Shown one piece after another: positions 24,754-33,899 of a stretch of 39,691 nt of DNA. The DNA comes from Akkermansiaceae bacterium (GTDB lineage Bacteria > Verrucomicrobiota > Verrucomicrobiia > Verrucomicrobiales > Akkermansiaceae): contig CAIXKE010000087.1 in assembly GCA_903919975.1 (NCBI GenBank), positions 1-39,691 on the forward strand, in the 5' to 3' direction. Within the stretch, counting starts at the first letter, position 1. The number at the start of each line of letters is the position of its first letter. The position numbers were made by a program, and so were the translations under genes. Below the pieces are notes generated by a model, which was given only the letters and a program-made list of their open reading frames with translations, did not search any database and was not told the origin of the DNA.

Positions 24754-25731
24754 TCACGGTGTCGCGGGTTTTCCGATGCTTTTGAACAAGCGGAATAAAT
24801 CGCTGTCCGAAGTGAGGATGACGGTGCTGTCTTTGCCGAGGGTTTTCTGATAGGTTTCCAAGGTTTTAGTGAATTGATAGAAATCCGCGGCGGTGGGGCT
24901 GGAACTGTAGGCTGTGGCATAGATTCCGGTGGCCTCGGCATCAGCGCGGCCCTTGATTTCCTGTTCTTTGCGGTAGGCTCCGGATTCGATGGAGAGTAGG
25001 TCGCGCTCCTTTCGGCCGATGATTTTCGCCGCCTCGCCCGCGCCTTCGGAGCGAAAACGGTCGGCGATCTGCAGACGTTCGGATGACATGCGGGCGTAGA
25101 TTTTTTCGATCACGCCGGCCTTGTAGTTGATGCGCTTGAAGCGGACGTCGAGCAGTTCGATGCCCCATGATCGGACCTTCGGTTGGGACGCCTTGAGGAT
25201 TTGGTCATTGAGGACGCTGCGTCCGTATTGGATGGGAGGGAGGATGCCGAGGTTGGAGTTGGCGGCGGAGAGCGCTTCATCGCGCTCGGGTTTCCGGTCT
25301 TTCTCGCTGCGAATGACTTCGATGAGATCGTGTGCGGCGATGACGTTGCGGGTTTCGCTGCCGATGATGTCGTTGAGGCGGGAGAGCGCGCTGCGTTCAT
25401 CGCGGATTTTTTCGAAGTAGGTTTTGGGATCGGAGATCCGCCAGCGGGCGAAGTTATCCACGGTGATGTAGAGTTTGTCGCGGGTGGGCATCTCGGTGGC
25501 GGGGCCATCCCATTCGAGCAGTCGCTTTTCGATGCGGTTCACCTGTTGGATGAAAGGCTTTTTGAAATGCAGGCCGGCCTCGTTTTTATCGGGGTCCGCG
25601 TTGATTGGAGTGCCCACGGGTTTTCCGAACTCGGTGATGAAGACCTGTTCGGTCTCGTCCACGGTGTAGGCGCTGCTGGCGACAAGAATGGCGATAGCAA
25701 TTAGGGAAGTGAGAGTGATCAATGTTTTCAT
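24754..25731 (-). CDS. hflC: Membrane protease modulator HflC
   Basis: A 325-residue SPFH/band-7 protein with one N-terminal membrane segment (TLTSLIAIAILVASSAY) and a periplasmic domain typical of HflC (DETEQVFITEFGKPVG, GLHFKKPFIQQVNRIEKRLLEWDG across strands). A helical part follows with ERLQIADRFRSEGAGEAAKIIG, then the usual DADATGIYA-like region. HflC and HflK form a cage around FtsH and limit its access to membrane substrates. It follows hflK by 19 bp on the same strand. The length is normal. Confidence 0.94.
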   Translation of the reverse strand: MKTLITLTSLIAIAILVASSAYTVDETEQVFITEFGKPVGTPINADPDKNEAGLHFKKPFIQQVNRIEKRLLEWDGPATEMPTRDKLYITVDNFARWRISDPKTYFEKIRDERSALSRLNDIIGSETRNVIAAHDLIEVIRSEKDRKPERDEALSAANSNLGILPPIQYGRSVLNDQILKASQPKVRSWGIELLDVRFKRINYKAGVIEKIYARMSSERLQIADRFRSEGAGEAAKIIGRKERDLLSIESGAYRKEQEIKGRADAEATGIYATAYSSSPTAADFYQFTKTLETYQKTLGKDSTVILTSDSDLFRLFKSIGKPATP

Positions 25732-25750
25732 GGGAATAAATAGGTGGGGA

Positions 25751-26722
25751 TCACTTGTTGAGATTCATGAGTGGAAGGAACTGCTTGGCGTCTTCATCGA
25801 GGATGATCTTGGGTCCGAGCTTCGGCAGCACCTCGTTCATCGTTTCCAGATAGAGCCGTTGTTTGGTGATGGCGGGAGCTTTGTCGTATTGGGCTAACAA
25901 TTCCTTGAAGCGAACGACGTCGCCCTCGGCTTGGTTGACGCGCTGTACGGCGAAGCCTTCGGCTCCGGAAATCCGCTGCTCAGCGAGGCCCTTGGCTTTT
26001 GGAATGACGCGGTTGTAATCGCCATTGGCCTCGTTGATCATGGTTTCCCGATCTTGCTGGGCCTTGTTCACTTCATCGAAGGATCGCTGCACCGGGCCGG
26101 GCGGATGGACGTTGATGAGTTGGATTTGTTCGGCGGAAACCCCCATGTTGAGGTGAGTTAGGACTTCGGTGAGGCGCCGCAAGGATTCGACTTCGATCTC
26201 GGTGCGGCCGATGGTGAGGACTTCGTCCACGGTGCGGTCGCCGATCACCTCGCACATCACCCCTTCCGTCAAATCGCGCAAGGTGGAGCCGGGATTGCGC
26301 ACGCGGAAGAGATACTGTTTCGGATCGGTGATGCTGTATTGCACGATCCATTCGACATTCGCGGCATTGAGGTCGCCAGTGACCATGTCCCGTTCCTTGT
26401 CGGGTTGAGCTCCGATTTGATTCAGGTTGGTGGAGCCGGAGGTTCCGAAGCCGAATTCGAGTTTGAGTTGGCGGCGGACGGGAACGATGGTGGCGGTATC
26501 GATGCCGTAGGGGAGTTTGAAGTGCAATCCCGGCTCTGCGGTGAATGTGTATTTTCCGAATCTCTGGACGACGGCGACCGATTCAGGGCTGACTGTATAA
26601 AACGAAGAAAAAACGCCCATGAGCACGAAGACCATGAGCGGGGCGATGATGAGCCAGCGCGGCGAAAAGCTGAAACGCGGGCGGGTGAAGGTGATGGTGT
26701 TGTCCATTGGAGGCGGCTTCAT
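25751..26722 (-). CDS. hflK: FtsH protease modulator HflK
   Basis: A 323-residue SPFH/band-7 protein with an N-terminal membrane helix (WLIIAPLMVFVLMGVFSSFY), followed by VSPESVAVVQRFGKYTFTAEPGLHF split over two strands and QLINVHPPGPVQRSFDEVNKAQQDRE. These are HflK features, including the HPP-P-V-x-x-x-F-D-E-V-N motif. It lacks the long Gly-rich N-terminus of E. coli HflK. The start may be 26722 or the second Met at 26707. It heads the hflK-hflC pair and diverges from the next oxidoreductase. Confidence 0.94.
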   Translation of the reverse strand: MKPPPMDNTITFTRPRFSFSPRWLIIAPLMVFVLMGVFSSFYTVSPESVAVVQRFGKYTFTAEPGLHFKLPYGIDTATIVPVRRQLKLEFGFGTSGSTNLNQIGAQPDKERDMVTGDLNAANVEWIVQYSITDPKQYLFRVRNPGSTLRDLTEGVMCEVIGDRTVDEVLTIGRTEIEVESLRRLTEVLTHLNMGVSAEQIQLINVHPPGPVQRSFDEVNKAQQDRETMINEANGDYNRVIPKAKGLAEQRISGAEGFAVQRVNQAEGDVVRFKELLAQYDKAPAITKQRLYLETMNEVLPKLGPKIILDEDAKQFLPLMNLNK

Positions 26723-26956
26723 GATTTCGTGGAAAAATTGTCAGCGGGTGGGGTGGTGACCGAGGTCGGTGGAAACATAACGGGAAACCCGGTGATTTGG
26801 CACAAAGAAAATGCCACGAAGATTGGAATCGGCTTTTGGTGGCCGGATTTTTCGCGGGTTTGGGCTTATAGAAAGGTCGGATTGCGTGAATCACTCGCAT
26901 TTCCATGGGTAAACTTCTTATTGCGCGGTTTTTGAAAGCCGCGTTAGTCTCGCGGA

Positions 26957-27865
26957 ATGAAGGACATGAAGATCGGTTTTGTGGGGACTGGGAGAATGGG
27001 TGCCAATATGGCGCGGAGATTGGCCGATTTGGGGTATTCCATCTGCGCGGTCTATGATCCGCATGGATCCATCGTCGCATCTTTGGCGTTTGAGTTGAAT
27101 TGTTTTACGGCCAAGAGTTTGCCTGAGGTGACGGCGGCATGCGATGTGATCTTCACGGTTGTAACGGACGAGGATGCGATGCGCGAAATTTTTTCCGGAG
27201 AGGAATCGTTATTGTTAGGTTCAGCGGGCCGGGTGTTCATCAATTGCGCCACGGTCGGGCCGGAGGTCCATGAGTTCGCTGCCGAGGCTGCGGAAAAAGC
27301 CGGGGCATTCGCACTTGCGGCGTGCATGGCATCGAGCATTCCGCAGGCACGTCAGGGATTGCTATATTTGATCGTGGGCGGTCAGTCGGCGGTTTATGAG
27401 CGGATGAGGCCGTTATTGGAGGATATTTCGGCTTCGCTGAGATATGTAGGCGGGGTGGGGGAGGCCGCGAAGGTGAAGGCATTGGTCAATATGGTGATGA
27501 ATATCAACACGGCAGGATTGGCGGAAGGGCTGGGACTCGGCGCGGCAGTGGGGCTTGACCTGCAAATGCTCAAGGAGGTGTTTTCGCAGACCGGCGCGAA
27601 TTCCCGTGTGTTGGAAACCGATGGGGACGACATGATCAACCGGGATCATGATTGCTATTTTTCCGCAGCGCATGCGGCGAAGGACAGCGGCATCGCCAAT
27701 ACACTCGCTGGAATGGCCGGAGTTTCCCCGCCCTTGTCCCGTGCCACCGAAGTCCAATACCGCAAGATGATCGAGCTTGGACTTGGAGGTTTGGACAAAT
27801 CCGGCATCGCTGAAATCACTTTTCCCAATCGCATGGCGGGTGTAGCTGCCAAATCCGGCTTCTGA
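26957..27865 (+). CDS. NAD(P)-dependent oxidoreductase, 3-hydroxyisobutyrate dehydrogenase family
   Basis: A 302-residue beta-hydroxyacid dehydrogenase. The N-terminal Rossmann fold has the dinucleotide motif GFVGTGRMGANMA, and TVVTDEDAM plus FINCATVGPE mark the substrate loop region. The C-terminal helical domain has the catalytic-type Lys in AAKVKALVNMVMNIN. Members reduce or oxidise short beta-hydroxyacids (3-hydroxyisobutyrate, tartronate semialdehyde, glyoxylate). The actual substrate cannot be decided. It precedes the branched-chain amino acid transporter operon, which would fit valine catabolism, but there is a 91-bp gap and no further evidence. The start could also be 26966 (MKIGFVG). 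Confidence 0.88.
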   Translation: MKDMKIGFVGTGRMGANMARRLADLGYSICAVYDPHGSIVASLAFELNCFTAKSLPEVTAACDVIFTVVTDEDAMREIFSGEESLLLGSAGRVFINCATVGPEVHEFAAEAAEKAGAFALAACMASSIPQARQGLLYLIVGGQSAVYERMRPLLEDISASLRYVGGVGEAAKVKALVNMVMNINTAGLAEGLGLGAAVGLDLQMLKEVFSQTGANSRVLETDGDDMINRDHDCYFSAAHAAKDSGIANTLAGMAGVSPPLSRATEVQYRKMIELGLGGLDKSGIAEITFPNRMAGVAAKSGF

Positions 27866-27956
27866 TTGTTTGAGTCGCATGCGGGCATGGAAAATGCTGT
27901 TGCACTCGGGATGGCGGTTACCTAAATTTCGCGCTTCGCTCCCTAATTGTTCCCGC

Positions 27957-29099
27957 ATGAAACCTTTCCACCTGCTTTTCGCCACCATCGCCTCGCTGTT
28001 CAGTCTGTTTTTGCTTCCGAGCTGCAAGTCAGGGGGCGGTGACACGATCAAGGTCGGGGAATTTGCCTCGCTAACCGGCAAGGAGGCGACATTCGGCACT
28101 TCTTCACATGAAGGAACGCTTCTTGCCATCGAGCAGGTCAACGCGGCGGGTGGCGTGCTCGGCAAGAAAATCGAGCTGCTCACCGAGGACGACCAGACGA
28201 AAGCCGGCGAACCCGCCAACGCTGTGAATAAGTTGATTTCCAAGGACGGGGTGGTGGCGATCCTAGGCGAAGTCGCTTCCAGTCGCTCACTCGAAGCCGC
28301 TCCGATCTGCCAGCAAAACAAGATCCCGATGATCTCGCCGGCGTCCACCAACCCGACGGTCACCCAGGAGGGCGACTACATTTTCCGCGTCTGCTTCAAC
28401 GACACTTTTCAAGGTGGCGCGCTCGCCAACTTCGCCAGCGGCACCCTCAAGGCCAAGAAAGTCGCAATCCTCACTGACGTGAAGAGCGACTACAGCAAAG
28501 GTCTCGCCAAGAGCTTCAAGGACAAATTCAGCACCAGCGGTGGCACCGTCGGCATCGAACTCGACTTCAACGGCGGCGACAAGGATTTCAAAGGCCAGCT
28601 CACCGCCATCAAGAGCGACGCACCGGACGCGATCTTCCTTCCGGGATATTATAACGACGTCGCGCTCATCTGCATCCAGGCCAAGCAGCTCGGTCTGGCG
28701 ACCCCGATCTTCGGCGGCGACGGCTGGGAAAGTGAAAGCCTGCTGACCATTGGCAAGGACGCGGTGGAAGGTCATTATTTCTCCACCCATTGCTCGATCG
28801 AACAACCGACTCCCGAGATGAGTGCGTTCGTGGACGCCTACAAAAAGCGCTTCAACGGCAAGTCTCCCGACGCGATGGCCGTCCTCGGCTACGATTCCGC
28901 GATGGTCCTCGTCGATGCGATCAAGCGCGCTAACACCACCGAGTCCGCCGCCCTCCGCGCTGCGATTGCTGCCACCAAGGATTTCTCCGGTGCCAGCGGC
29001 AAGTTTTCGCTCAATGCCGACCGCGACGCCGTGAAAGCACTTGTTTTCATTCAGATCAAGGGCGGCAAGTTCACCTACAACGCGACGGTGAATCCTTGA
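27957..29099 (+). CDS. livK: Branched-chain amino acid ABC transporter, substrate-binding lipoprotein
   Basis: A 380-residue periplasmic binding protein. The signal peptide ends in the lipobox LLPSC with Cys23 as the lipid anchor. The mature part shows the Leu/Ile/Val-binding pattern: IKVGEFASLTG, then GVLGKKIELLTEDDQTKAGE split across strands, and AAPICQQNKIPMISPASTNP. The start at 27957 is chosen because it places the signal peptide correctly. Longer upstream frame has none. It is the first gene of the livKHMGF operon. The ligand class is assigned from operon context, and related families bind amides or urea. Confidence 0.92.
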   Translation: MKPFHLLFATIASLFSLFLLPSCKSGGGDTIKVGEFASLTGKEATFGTSSHEGTLLAIEQVNAAGGVLGKKIELLTEDDQTKAGEPANAVNKLISKDGVVAILGEVASSRSLEAAPICQQNKIPMISPASTNPTVTQEGDYIFRVCFNDTFQGGALANFASGTLKAKKVAILTDVKSDYSKGLAKSFKDKFSTSGGTVGIELDFNGGDKDFKGQLTAIKSDAPDAIFLPGYYNDVALICIQAKQLGLATPIFGGDGWESESLLTIGKDAVEGHYFSTHCSIEQPTPEMSAFVDAYKKRFNGKSPDAMAVLGYDSAMVLVDAIKRANTTESAALRAAIAATKDFSGASGKFSLNADRDAVKALVFIQIKGGKFTYNATVNP

Positions 29100-29103
29100 G
29101 GAA

Positions 29104-29200
29104 GTTGAGAGTCGATGGTTGATTGTTGATCGTGAAGAGGTGATTCTCCGAGCTCACATTTTCTGCCTCTGACTCTTTTCATCAACCATCAACTCCCAAC
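29104..29200. repeat. 20-bp inverted repeat between livK and livH
   Basis: Arms at 29104-29123 and 29181-29200 match at 18 of 20 positions, with a 57-bp loop. Both are built of GTTGATGG-type words. It lies in the 113-bp spacer after the binding-protein gene, where a hairpin could stabilise the upstream mRNA or attenuate downstream genes. Confidence 0.75.
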
Positions 29201-29212
29201 CATCAACACCTC

Positions 29213-30124
29213 TTGGATTGGTTCCTCCAGCAGACAATTAACGGGCTCGGGCTAGGGGCGATTTATGCGCTCATCGCGTTGGGATACACGATGGTTTACG
29301 GTGTGTTGCGCTTCATCAACTTCGCCCACAGCGATGTGCTGATGCTCGGTGCGTTCACAGCCTTTTACATCGCGCCGAAGATAGAGAAACTGCTCGGCTC
29401 GCAGTCCGCGCTCGCCTGCATCATGGTCTTCATCGTCGCGGCAGCGCTGTGTGCCTGCCTTGGAATGCTGATTGAAAAGCTGGCCTATCGGCCCTTGAGA
29501 AACCGGCCGAAGCTTACCGTGCTGATCACTGCTATCGGCGTTTCGCTGCTCATCGAGTTTACCGCGCAGAACGAGAAAGTCTTCGGCGCCGCGCCGCAGC
29601 CGTTTCCTCAGCTGCTGCCCGAGCGCGCGATCCATCTGGGAAACCTCGTCATTTCCAGCAATGACGTGCTGACGGTGGGAGTGACCATCGTCCTGCTAGT
29701 GGCGATGTGGTTCATCGTCCAGAAAACCCGCGTCGGCACCGCCATGCGCGCGGTTTCCTACAACCAGCAGGCCGCCTCGCTGATGGGTGTGCCGGTGGAC
29801 CGGATCATCTCGTTCACCTTCGGCCTCGGCTCCGCGCTCGCCGCCATCGCGGGCATTCTTTATGCGATCAAAGCTCCCGGCATCGAGCCGCTGATGGGCG
29901 TGCAGCCCGGCCTTCGCGCTTTCGTCGCCGCTGTGCTCGGTGGCATCGGGAATCTCCCGGGCGCAGTGCTCGGGGGCGTGCTGCTCGGTCTCTTGGAAAC
30001 CTTCGCCGGTGGTATTCCCGAGTTGTCGAATTACCGCGATGCCATCGCTTTCGGCATTCTCATTCTGATCCTCCTGTTAAAACCTGCCGGTCTTCTGGGC
30101 CGCTCTTCCGTCGAGAAAGTCTGA
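29213..30124 (+). CDS. livH: Branched-chain amino acid ABC transporter permease LivH
   Basis: A 303-residue inner-membrane permease with about eight hydrophobic segments. It has the LivH hallmarks IYALIALGYTMVYGVLRFINFAH near the N-terminus and GVQPGLRAFVAAVLGGIGNLPGAVLGG near the C-terminus. Translation begins at a TTG at 29213, since the family starts MDWFLQQ-NGL. The next in-frame ATG would remove the first conserved helix. It ends in TGATG shared with livM. Confidence 0.94.
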   Translation: MDWFLQQTINGLGLGAIYALIALGYTMVYGVLRFINFAHSDVLMLGAFTAFYIAPKIEKLLGSQSALACIMVFIVAAALCACLGMLIEKLAYRPLRNRPKLTVLITAIGVSLLIEFTAQNEKVFGAAPQPFPQLLPERAIHLGNLVISSNDVLTVGVTIVLLVAMWFIVQKTRVGTAMRAVSYNQQAASLMGVPVDRIISFTFGLGSALAAIAGILYAIKAPGIEPLMGVQPGLRAFVAAVLGGIGNLPGAVLGGVLLGLLETFAGGIPELSNYRDAIAFGILILILLLKPAGLLGRSSVEKV

Positions 30125-31047
30125 TGCCGTTCCTCGGAGCAAAACGCTGGCTGTTGGCAGGGATCGCGCTCGCGATCCTCGCCTCCTATTTCACCCCGCA
30201 GTTCAACCGCTACTACTTGGGCGTCGTCATCGATGTCGGCATCGCCATCATACTCGCGACCAGCCTCAACCTGATCAACGGCCACACCGGCCAGTTCAGC
30301 CTCGGCCACGCCGGCTTCATGGCCGTCGGCGGATTCTTCTCCGCGTGGATCTCGCTGCAAGTCGGCGGCACCGCCAACGCGATCTGGTATTTTCCGCTGG
30401 CCCTCGTCGCCGGTGGCTTGCTGGCTGCTGCGGTCGGTTTGTTAGTCGGCGTGCCGTCGCTCCGCTTGCGCGGCGACTACCTCGCCATCGTCACCCTCGG
30501 CTTCGGGGAAATCATCCGGGTCGTCGCCCAGAACACCGAAGCCATCGGCGCGGCCAGCGGACTCAAGGGCATCCCGAAACTCACCAACCTCGGATGGACC
30601 TTTGGCTTCGCCGCCATCACGGTTTACGCCATCTCCGCGCTCGTGAACTCCACCTACGGCCGCGGCTTCATCGCCGTGCACGATGACGAAATCGCCGCCG
30701 AGTCCAACGGCGTCGATACCACGCGCACCAAGGTCACCGCCTTCGTCACCGGCGCCTTCTTCGCCGGAATCGCCGGCGGCTTGTATGCCCATCACAAGCA
30801 ATTCCTCTCGCCCACCGGATTCGACTGGCTGAAATCCATCGACATCGTGGTCATGGTCATCCTCGGCGGCATGGGCCGCACCGTGGGCGTCATCGCCGCC
30901 GCCATCCTGCTCACGCTGATGCCCGAGGTGCTCCGCGATTTCTCGGAATACCGGATGATCATTTACGCCCTGCTCATCATTTTGCTGATGCTCCTGCGCC
31001 CCGCCGGATTGTTCTCCTTCAACTTCAAACGCCGCAGCCACTCATGA
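30124..31047 (+). CDS. livM: Branched-chain amino acid ABC transporter permease LivM
   Basis: A 307-residue permease. It shows the LivM core: ATSLNLINGHTGQFSLGHAGFM, LRLRGDYLAIVTLGFGEIIR, and the C-terminal GGMGRTVGVIAAAILLTLMPEVLR. The ATG at 30124 overlaps the last base of the livH stop (TGATG). Upstream in-frame codons are livH read out of frame. It pairs with LivH to form the membrane channel. livG starts within its stop codon. Confidence 0.95.
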   Translation: MPFLGAKRWLLAGIALAILASYFTPQFNRYYLGVVIDVGIAIILATSLNLINGHTGQFSLGHAGFMAVGGFFSAWISLQVGGTANAIWYFPLALVAGGLLAAAVGLLVGVPSLRLRGDYLAIVTLGFGEIIRVVAQNTEAIGAASGLKGIPKLTNLGWTFGFAAITVYAISALVNSTYGRGFIAVHDDEIAAESNGVDTTRTKVTAFVTGAFFAGIAGGLYAHHKQFLSPTGFDWLKSIDIVVMVILGGMGRTVGVIAAAILLTLMPEVLRDFSEYRMIIYALLIILLMLLRPAGLFSFNFKRRSHS

Positions 31048-31838
31048 ACGTGCCGTTGCTCGAGCTTGAAAAAGCCACCATCAAGTTCGGCGGCCTCACC
31101 GCCGTTAGCGAGCTCAGCCTCTGCGTCGGCGATGGCGAACTCGTCGGCCTGATCGGCCCGAACGGCGCGGGCAAGACCACCGCCTTTAACATGATCACCG
31201 GTGTCTATCGGCCCACTTCGGGCGTGATCCGCTTCTCCGGAAAAGATACGCTCGGCATCAAGCCGAACAGCCTCGCCGCCGCCGGCATCGCCCGCACCTT
31301 CCAGAACATCCGGCTCTTCCGCAGCCTCAGCGTGCTCGACAACATCCGCGTCGCCGCCCGCCTCCACAATGGCGAGGGCTACTTCAGCGCGCTCTGGCGC
31401 GGCAAAGGCTGGAAAACCGCCGAAGCCGAAACCGAAAAAAACGCCCTCGAACTCCTCGAAATCTTCAACCTCACCCAACAGCGTGACGAACTCGCCATCT
31501 CGCTTCCCTATGGCGACCAACGCCGCCTTGAAATCGTCCGCGCCCTCGCCACCCGCCCCAGGCTCATCTTGCTAGACGAGCCCGCCGCCGGCATGAACCC
31601 ATCCGAAAAGGACGACCTCATGCGCCTCATCCGCTTCGTCAAGGAGCGCTACAACCTCGCCGTCCTGCTCGTAGAGCACGACATGAAAGTTGTCATGGGC
31701 ATCTGCGAGCGTATCGCCGTCCTCGAATACGGCATCAAGATCGCCGAGGGTACGCCGAAGGAAATCCAGTGTCATCCGAAGGTCATCGAAGCCTATCTCG
31801 GCGTGGCAGCAACACCTATCGAAAACGCCCATGCTTGA
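31044..31838 (+). CDS. livG: Branched-chain amino acid ABC transporter ATP-binding protein LivG
   Basis: A 264-residue ATPase with Walker A GPNGAGKTT, the Q-loop region ARTFQNIRLFRSLSV, the LivG-specific signature LPYGDQRRLEIVRALATRP, Walker B LILLDEPAAGMNP, and the switch His in LLVEHDMKVVMGI. ATG at 31044 overlaps the livM stop (ATGA). It works as a heterodimer with LivF. Confidence 0.96.
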   Translation: MNVPLLELEKATIKFGGLTAVSELSLCVGDGELVGLIGPNGAGKTTAFNMITGVYRPTSGVIRFSGKDTLGIKPNSLAAAGIARTFQNIRLFRSLSVLDNIRVAARLHNGEGYFSALWRGKGWKTAEAETEKNALELLEIFNLTQQRDELAISLPYGDQRRLEIVRALATRPRLILLDEPAAGMNPSEKDDLMRLIRFVKERYNLAVLLVEHDMKVVMGICERIAVLEYGIKIAEGTPKEIQCHPKVIEAYLGVAATPIENAHA

Positions 31839-32538
31839 GGTCGAAAATCTCCACGTCGCCTACGGTGCTATCAAAGCCCTTCACGGCGTCAGCCTCAAGG
31901 TGCCCCAGGGCAGCATCGTCACGCTCATCGGCGCGAACGGCGCCGGGAAATCCACCACGCTGCGGGCGCTGTCCGGGTTGGTGAAACCTGCGTCCGGCAC
32001 GATTCGCTACGACGGTCGGGAAATCTCCAAGCTGCCGCCCGAGAAGATTGTGGCGGGCGGGCTTTGCCATGTGCCCGAGGGCCGGATGGTTTTTGCGAAC
32101 CTGACGGTGCATGAAAATCTCATGATGGGCGCATATCTCCAGCGCGACCGCAAGTGGATCGCTGAGCAGACTGAATATGTCTTCGGCCTGTTTCCGCGGC
32201 TCAAGGAACGTGAGAGCCAATCCGCCGGCACGCTTTCCGGCGGCGAGCAGCAAATGTTAGCCATCGGCCGCGCGCTGCTGAGCAAGCCAACGTTCCTGAT
32301 GCTCGACGAGCCGTCGCTCGGCATCGCGCCGCTGCTGGTGAAGACGATTTTCGAAAGGATCGTGGAGATCAACCGCGAGCAGGGGCTGACCATTTTGCTC
32401 GTCGAGCAGAACGCCAATCTCGCGCTCGACATTTCCAGCTACGCCTATGTGTTGGAAACCGGGAAGATTCTCATCGAAGGTCCGTCCGCCCAAGTGAAGG
32501 CGGATCCCCAAGTGCGGGCCGCCTACCTCGGGGCATAG
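31831..32538 (+). CDS. livF: Branched-chain amino acid ABC transporter ATP-binding protein LivF
   Basis: A 235-residue ATPase with Walker A GANGAGKST, signature LSGGEQQMLAIGRAL, Walker B FLMLDEPSLGIAP and switch region LLVEQNANLAL. These match LivF. The ATG at 31831 (MLEVENLHVAYG) overlaps the livG end by 8 bp. A longer open frame upstream is livG read out of frame. Its stop codon directly abuts the stop codon of the convergent terC-like gene, with no spacer, so no room remains for a separate terminator. Confidence 0.96.
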   Translation: MLEVENLHVAYGAIKALHGVSLKVPQGSIVTLIGANGAGKSTTLRALSGLVKPASGTIRYDGREISKLPPEKIVAGGLCHVPEGRMVFANLTVHENLMMGAYLQRDRKWIAEQTEYVFGLFPRLKERESQSAGTLSGGEQQMLAIGRALLSKPTFLMLDEPSLGIAPLLVKTIFERIVEINREQGLTILLVEQNANLALDISSYAYVLETGKILIEGPSAQVKADPQVRAAYLGA

Positions 32539-33609
32539 TTAGCAGTTATCGGTTTTAGGCCTCACCAGCCATGAGGTGATCACGCCAGTCGCGAGGATGC
32601 CGAGGATCACCGCGAGAATCGTTAGGTTGAACGAGTCACCGAGCCAGAGTTTCAGCCATTTGGCGGCGAGCATTTTCACGCCCACTACCAGTAGGATCAG
32701 CGATAGCGCGGGCTTAAGGTAGCGGAATTGGCTGATCATCCCGGCCAGCGCGAAATACAGCGAGCGCAAGCCGAGGATGGCGAAAACGTTGCTGGTGAAG
32801 ACTAGGAAGGGATCGGCCGTGATGGAGAAAATCGCGGGGATGGAATCCACGGCGAAGATCAGGTCGGTCACCTCCACCAGCACGAGCGCGACGGCCAGCG
32901 GCGTGAGTAGCCATTTGCCCTTGGGGGCACTTTCCACCACGGGATCCACCTCGATCAACGCGCCAGGCTCCGCAGCTTCGTGAGACTGGGTGCTGCCGGC
33001 CTTGACCATGAAATGCTGACCGTGAAAGTAACGGGTGATCGGGAAATGATTCCTCAGCCAGCGGACGAGTCGGTTGTTTTCCGGGTGCTCTTCCTTGTCT
33101 TTCATCAAGAGCATTTTGATAGCCGTCAGGATCAGGAACACGCCGAAGACATAGAGCACCCAGTGAAAATGGTGCACCAGCGCGGAGCCCACGCCGATCA
33201 TTACGCCACGCAGGACCAATGCGCCGATGATGCCCCAGAACAGCACCCGGTGCTGGTATCTGGCGGGCACCGCGAGCGAACCGAAGATCATCGCAATCAC
33301 GAAGATGTTATCCACGCTGAGCGATTTCTCGACCACATAGCCCGTGAGATACTTGGTGGCTGCCAACCTGCCGTTGTTTATCAGGCCATCCACCCCGTCA
33401 GGGATGAGGCCGAGGCCATACCAGTGGCCTTCATAGGCAAAGTAAACCAGCGCTGAAAACGCCAGCCCGAGCGTGATCCAGACAGCCGACCAAGCGATGG
33501 ACTCCTTGAAGCCGACCGCGTGGGATTTCCGATGAAACACGCCAAGATCCAGTGCCAGCATCACGAGCACGAATCCGATAAAAACCAGCCATGGAATAAT
33601 CATCCTCAT
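32539..33609 (-). CDS. TerC-family integral membrane protein
   Basis: A 356-residue protein with seven or more membrane segments and the TerC pattern: MLALDLGVFHRKSHAVGFKE split over the first helix and loop, VEKSLSVDNIFVIAMIF, and VEVTDLIFAVDSIPAIFSI. The acidic residues in the S-V-D-N and V-D-S-I-P motifs are conserved in the family. Members such as Alx and MeeF export or regulate manganese, some help metalate exported enzymes, and others are linked to tellurite resistance. The specific role is not determinable. The central loop (about 195-235) is hydrophilic. Confidence 0.93.
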   Translation of the reverse strand: MRMIIPWLVFIGFVLVMLALDLGVFHRKSHAVGFKESIAWSAVWITLGLAFSALVYFAYEGHWYGLGLIPDGVDGLINNGRLAATKYLTGYVVEKSLSVDNIFVIAMIFGSLAVPARYQHRVLFWGIIGALVLRGVMIGVGSALVHHFHWVLYVFGVFLILTAIKMLLMKDKEEHPENNRLVRWLRNHFPITRYFHGQHFMVKAGSTQSHEAAEPGALIEVDPVVESAPKGKWLLTPLAVALVLVEVTDLIFAVDSIPAIFSITADPFLVFTSNVFAILGLRSLYFALAGMISQFRYLKPALSLILLVVGVKMLAAKWLKLWLGDSFNLTILAVILGILATGVITSWLVRPKTDNC

Positions 33610-33679
33610 AGCATGCAGGCGCCTGCAGGTGACTAGCTATTGGAAATCCGAATGGAAATTCCACCCGGCACGCCTGACA

Positions 33680-33899
33680 TCAAGGAGCGAGCACCTCCAC
33701 CACCTGTTTGCCCATGGTCTCGCCGTTGCGTTCGGCTCCGCGCTGGTAAGGGGCGGCTCCGATGTGCTTTTCGCGTTCGAGCAGCATGGCGGCGTTCATG
33801 AGGATTTCGGCGATTCTGGGGGAGGGCGTTCTGAAGGCCGTCGTCGAAAAGTAGATTGATGAGTGGATCTTGGTGGTTAGTCTGTTTGTGTTCGTCCAT
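33680..33899 (-). pseudogene. N-terminal remnant of an IS256-type transposase, frameshifted
   Basis: From the ATG at 33899 the frame reads MDEHKQTNHQDPLINLLFDD and onward to QNALP. It then breaks at a five-base C run (33818-33822). The next frame continues RIAEILMNAAMLLEREKHIG and then AAPYQRGAERNG, which resembles the start of IS256-family transposases (NAAM-x-x-ER-x-x-x-x-G-x-x-PY-R-x-x-x-R-x-G). Removing one C joins the two. After RNG the similarity stops and the frame ends at 33680. The catalytic domain is absent, so this is a relic. Family assignment is from recalled motifs. Confidence 0.6.

Noticed and set aside
29707..30123. N-terminal extension of LivM
   Set aside because: This stretch is livH in another frame, and LivM starts at 30124 where the family homology begins.
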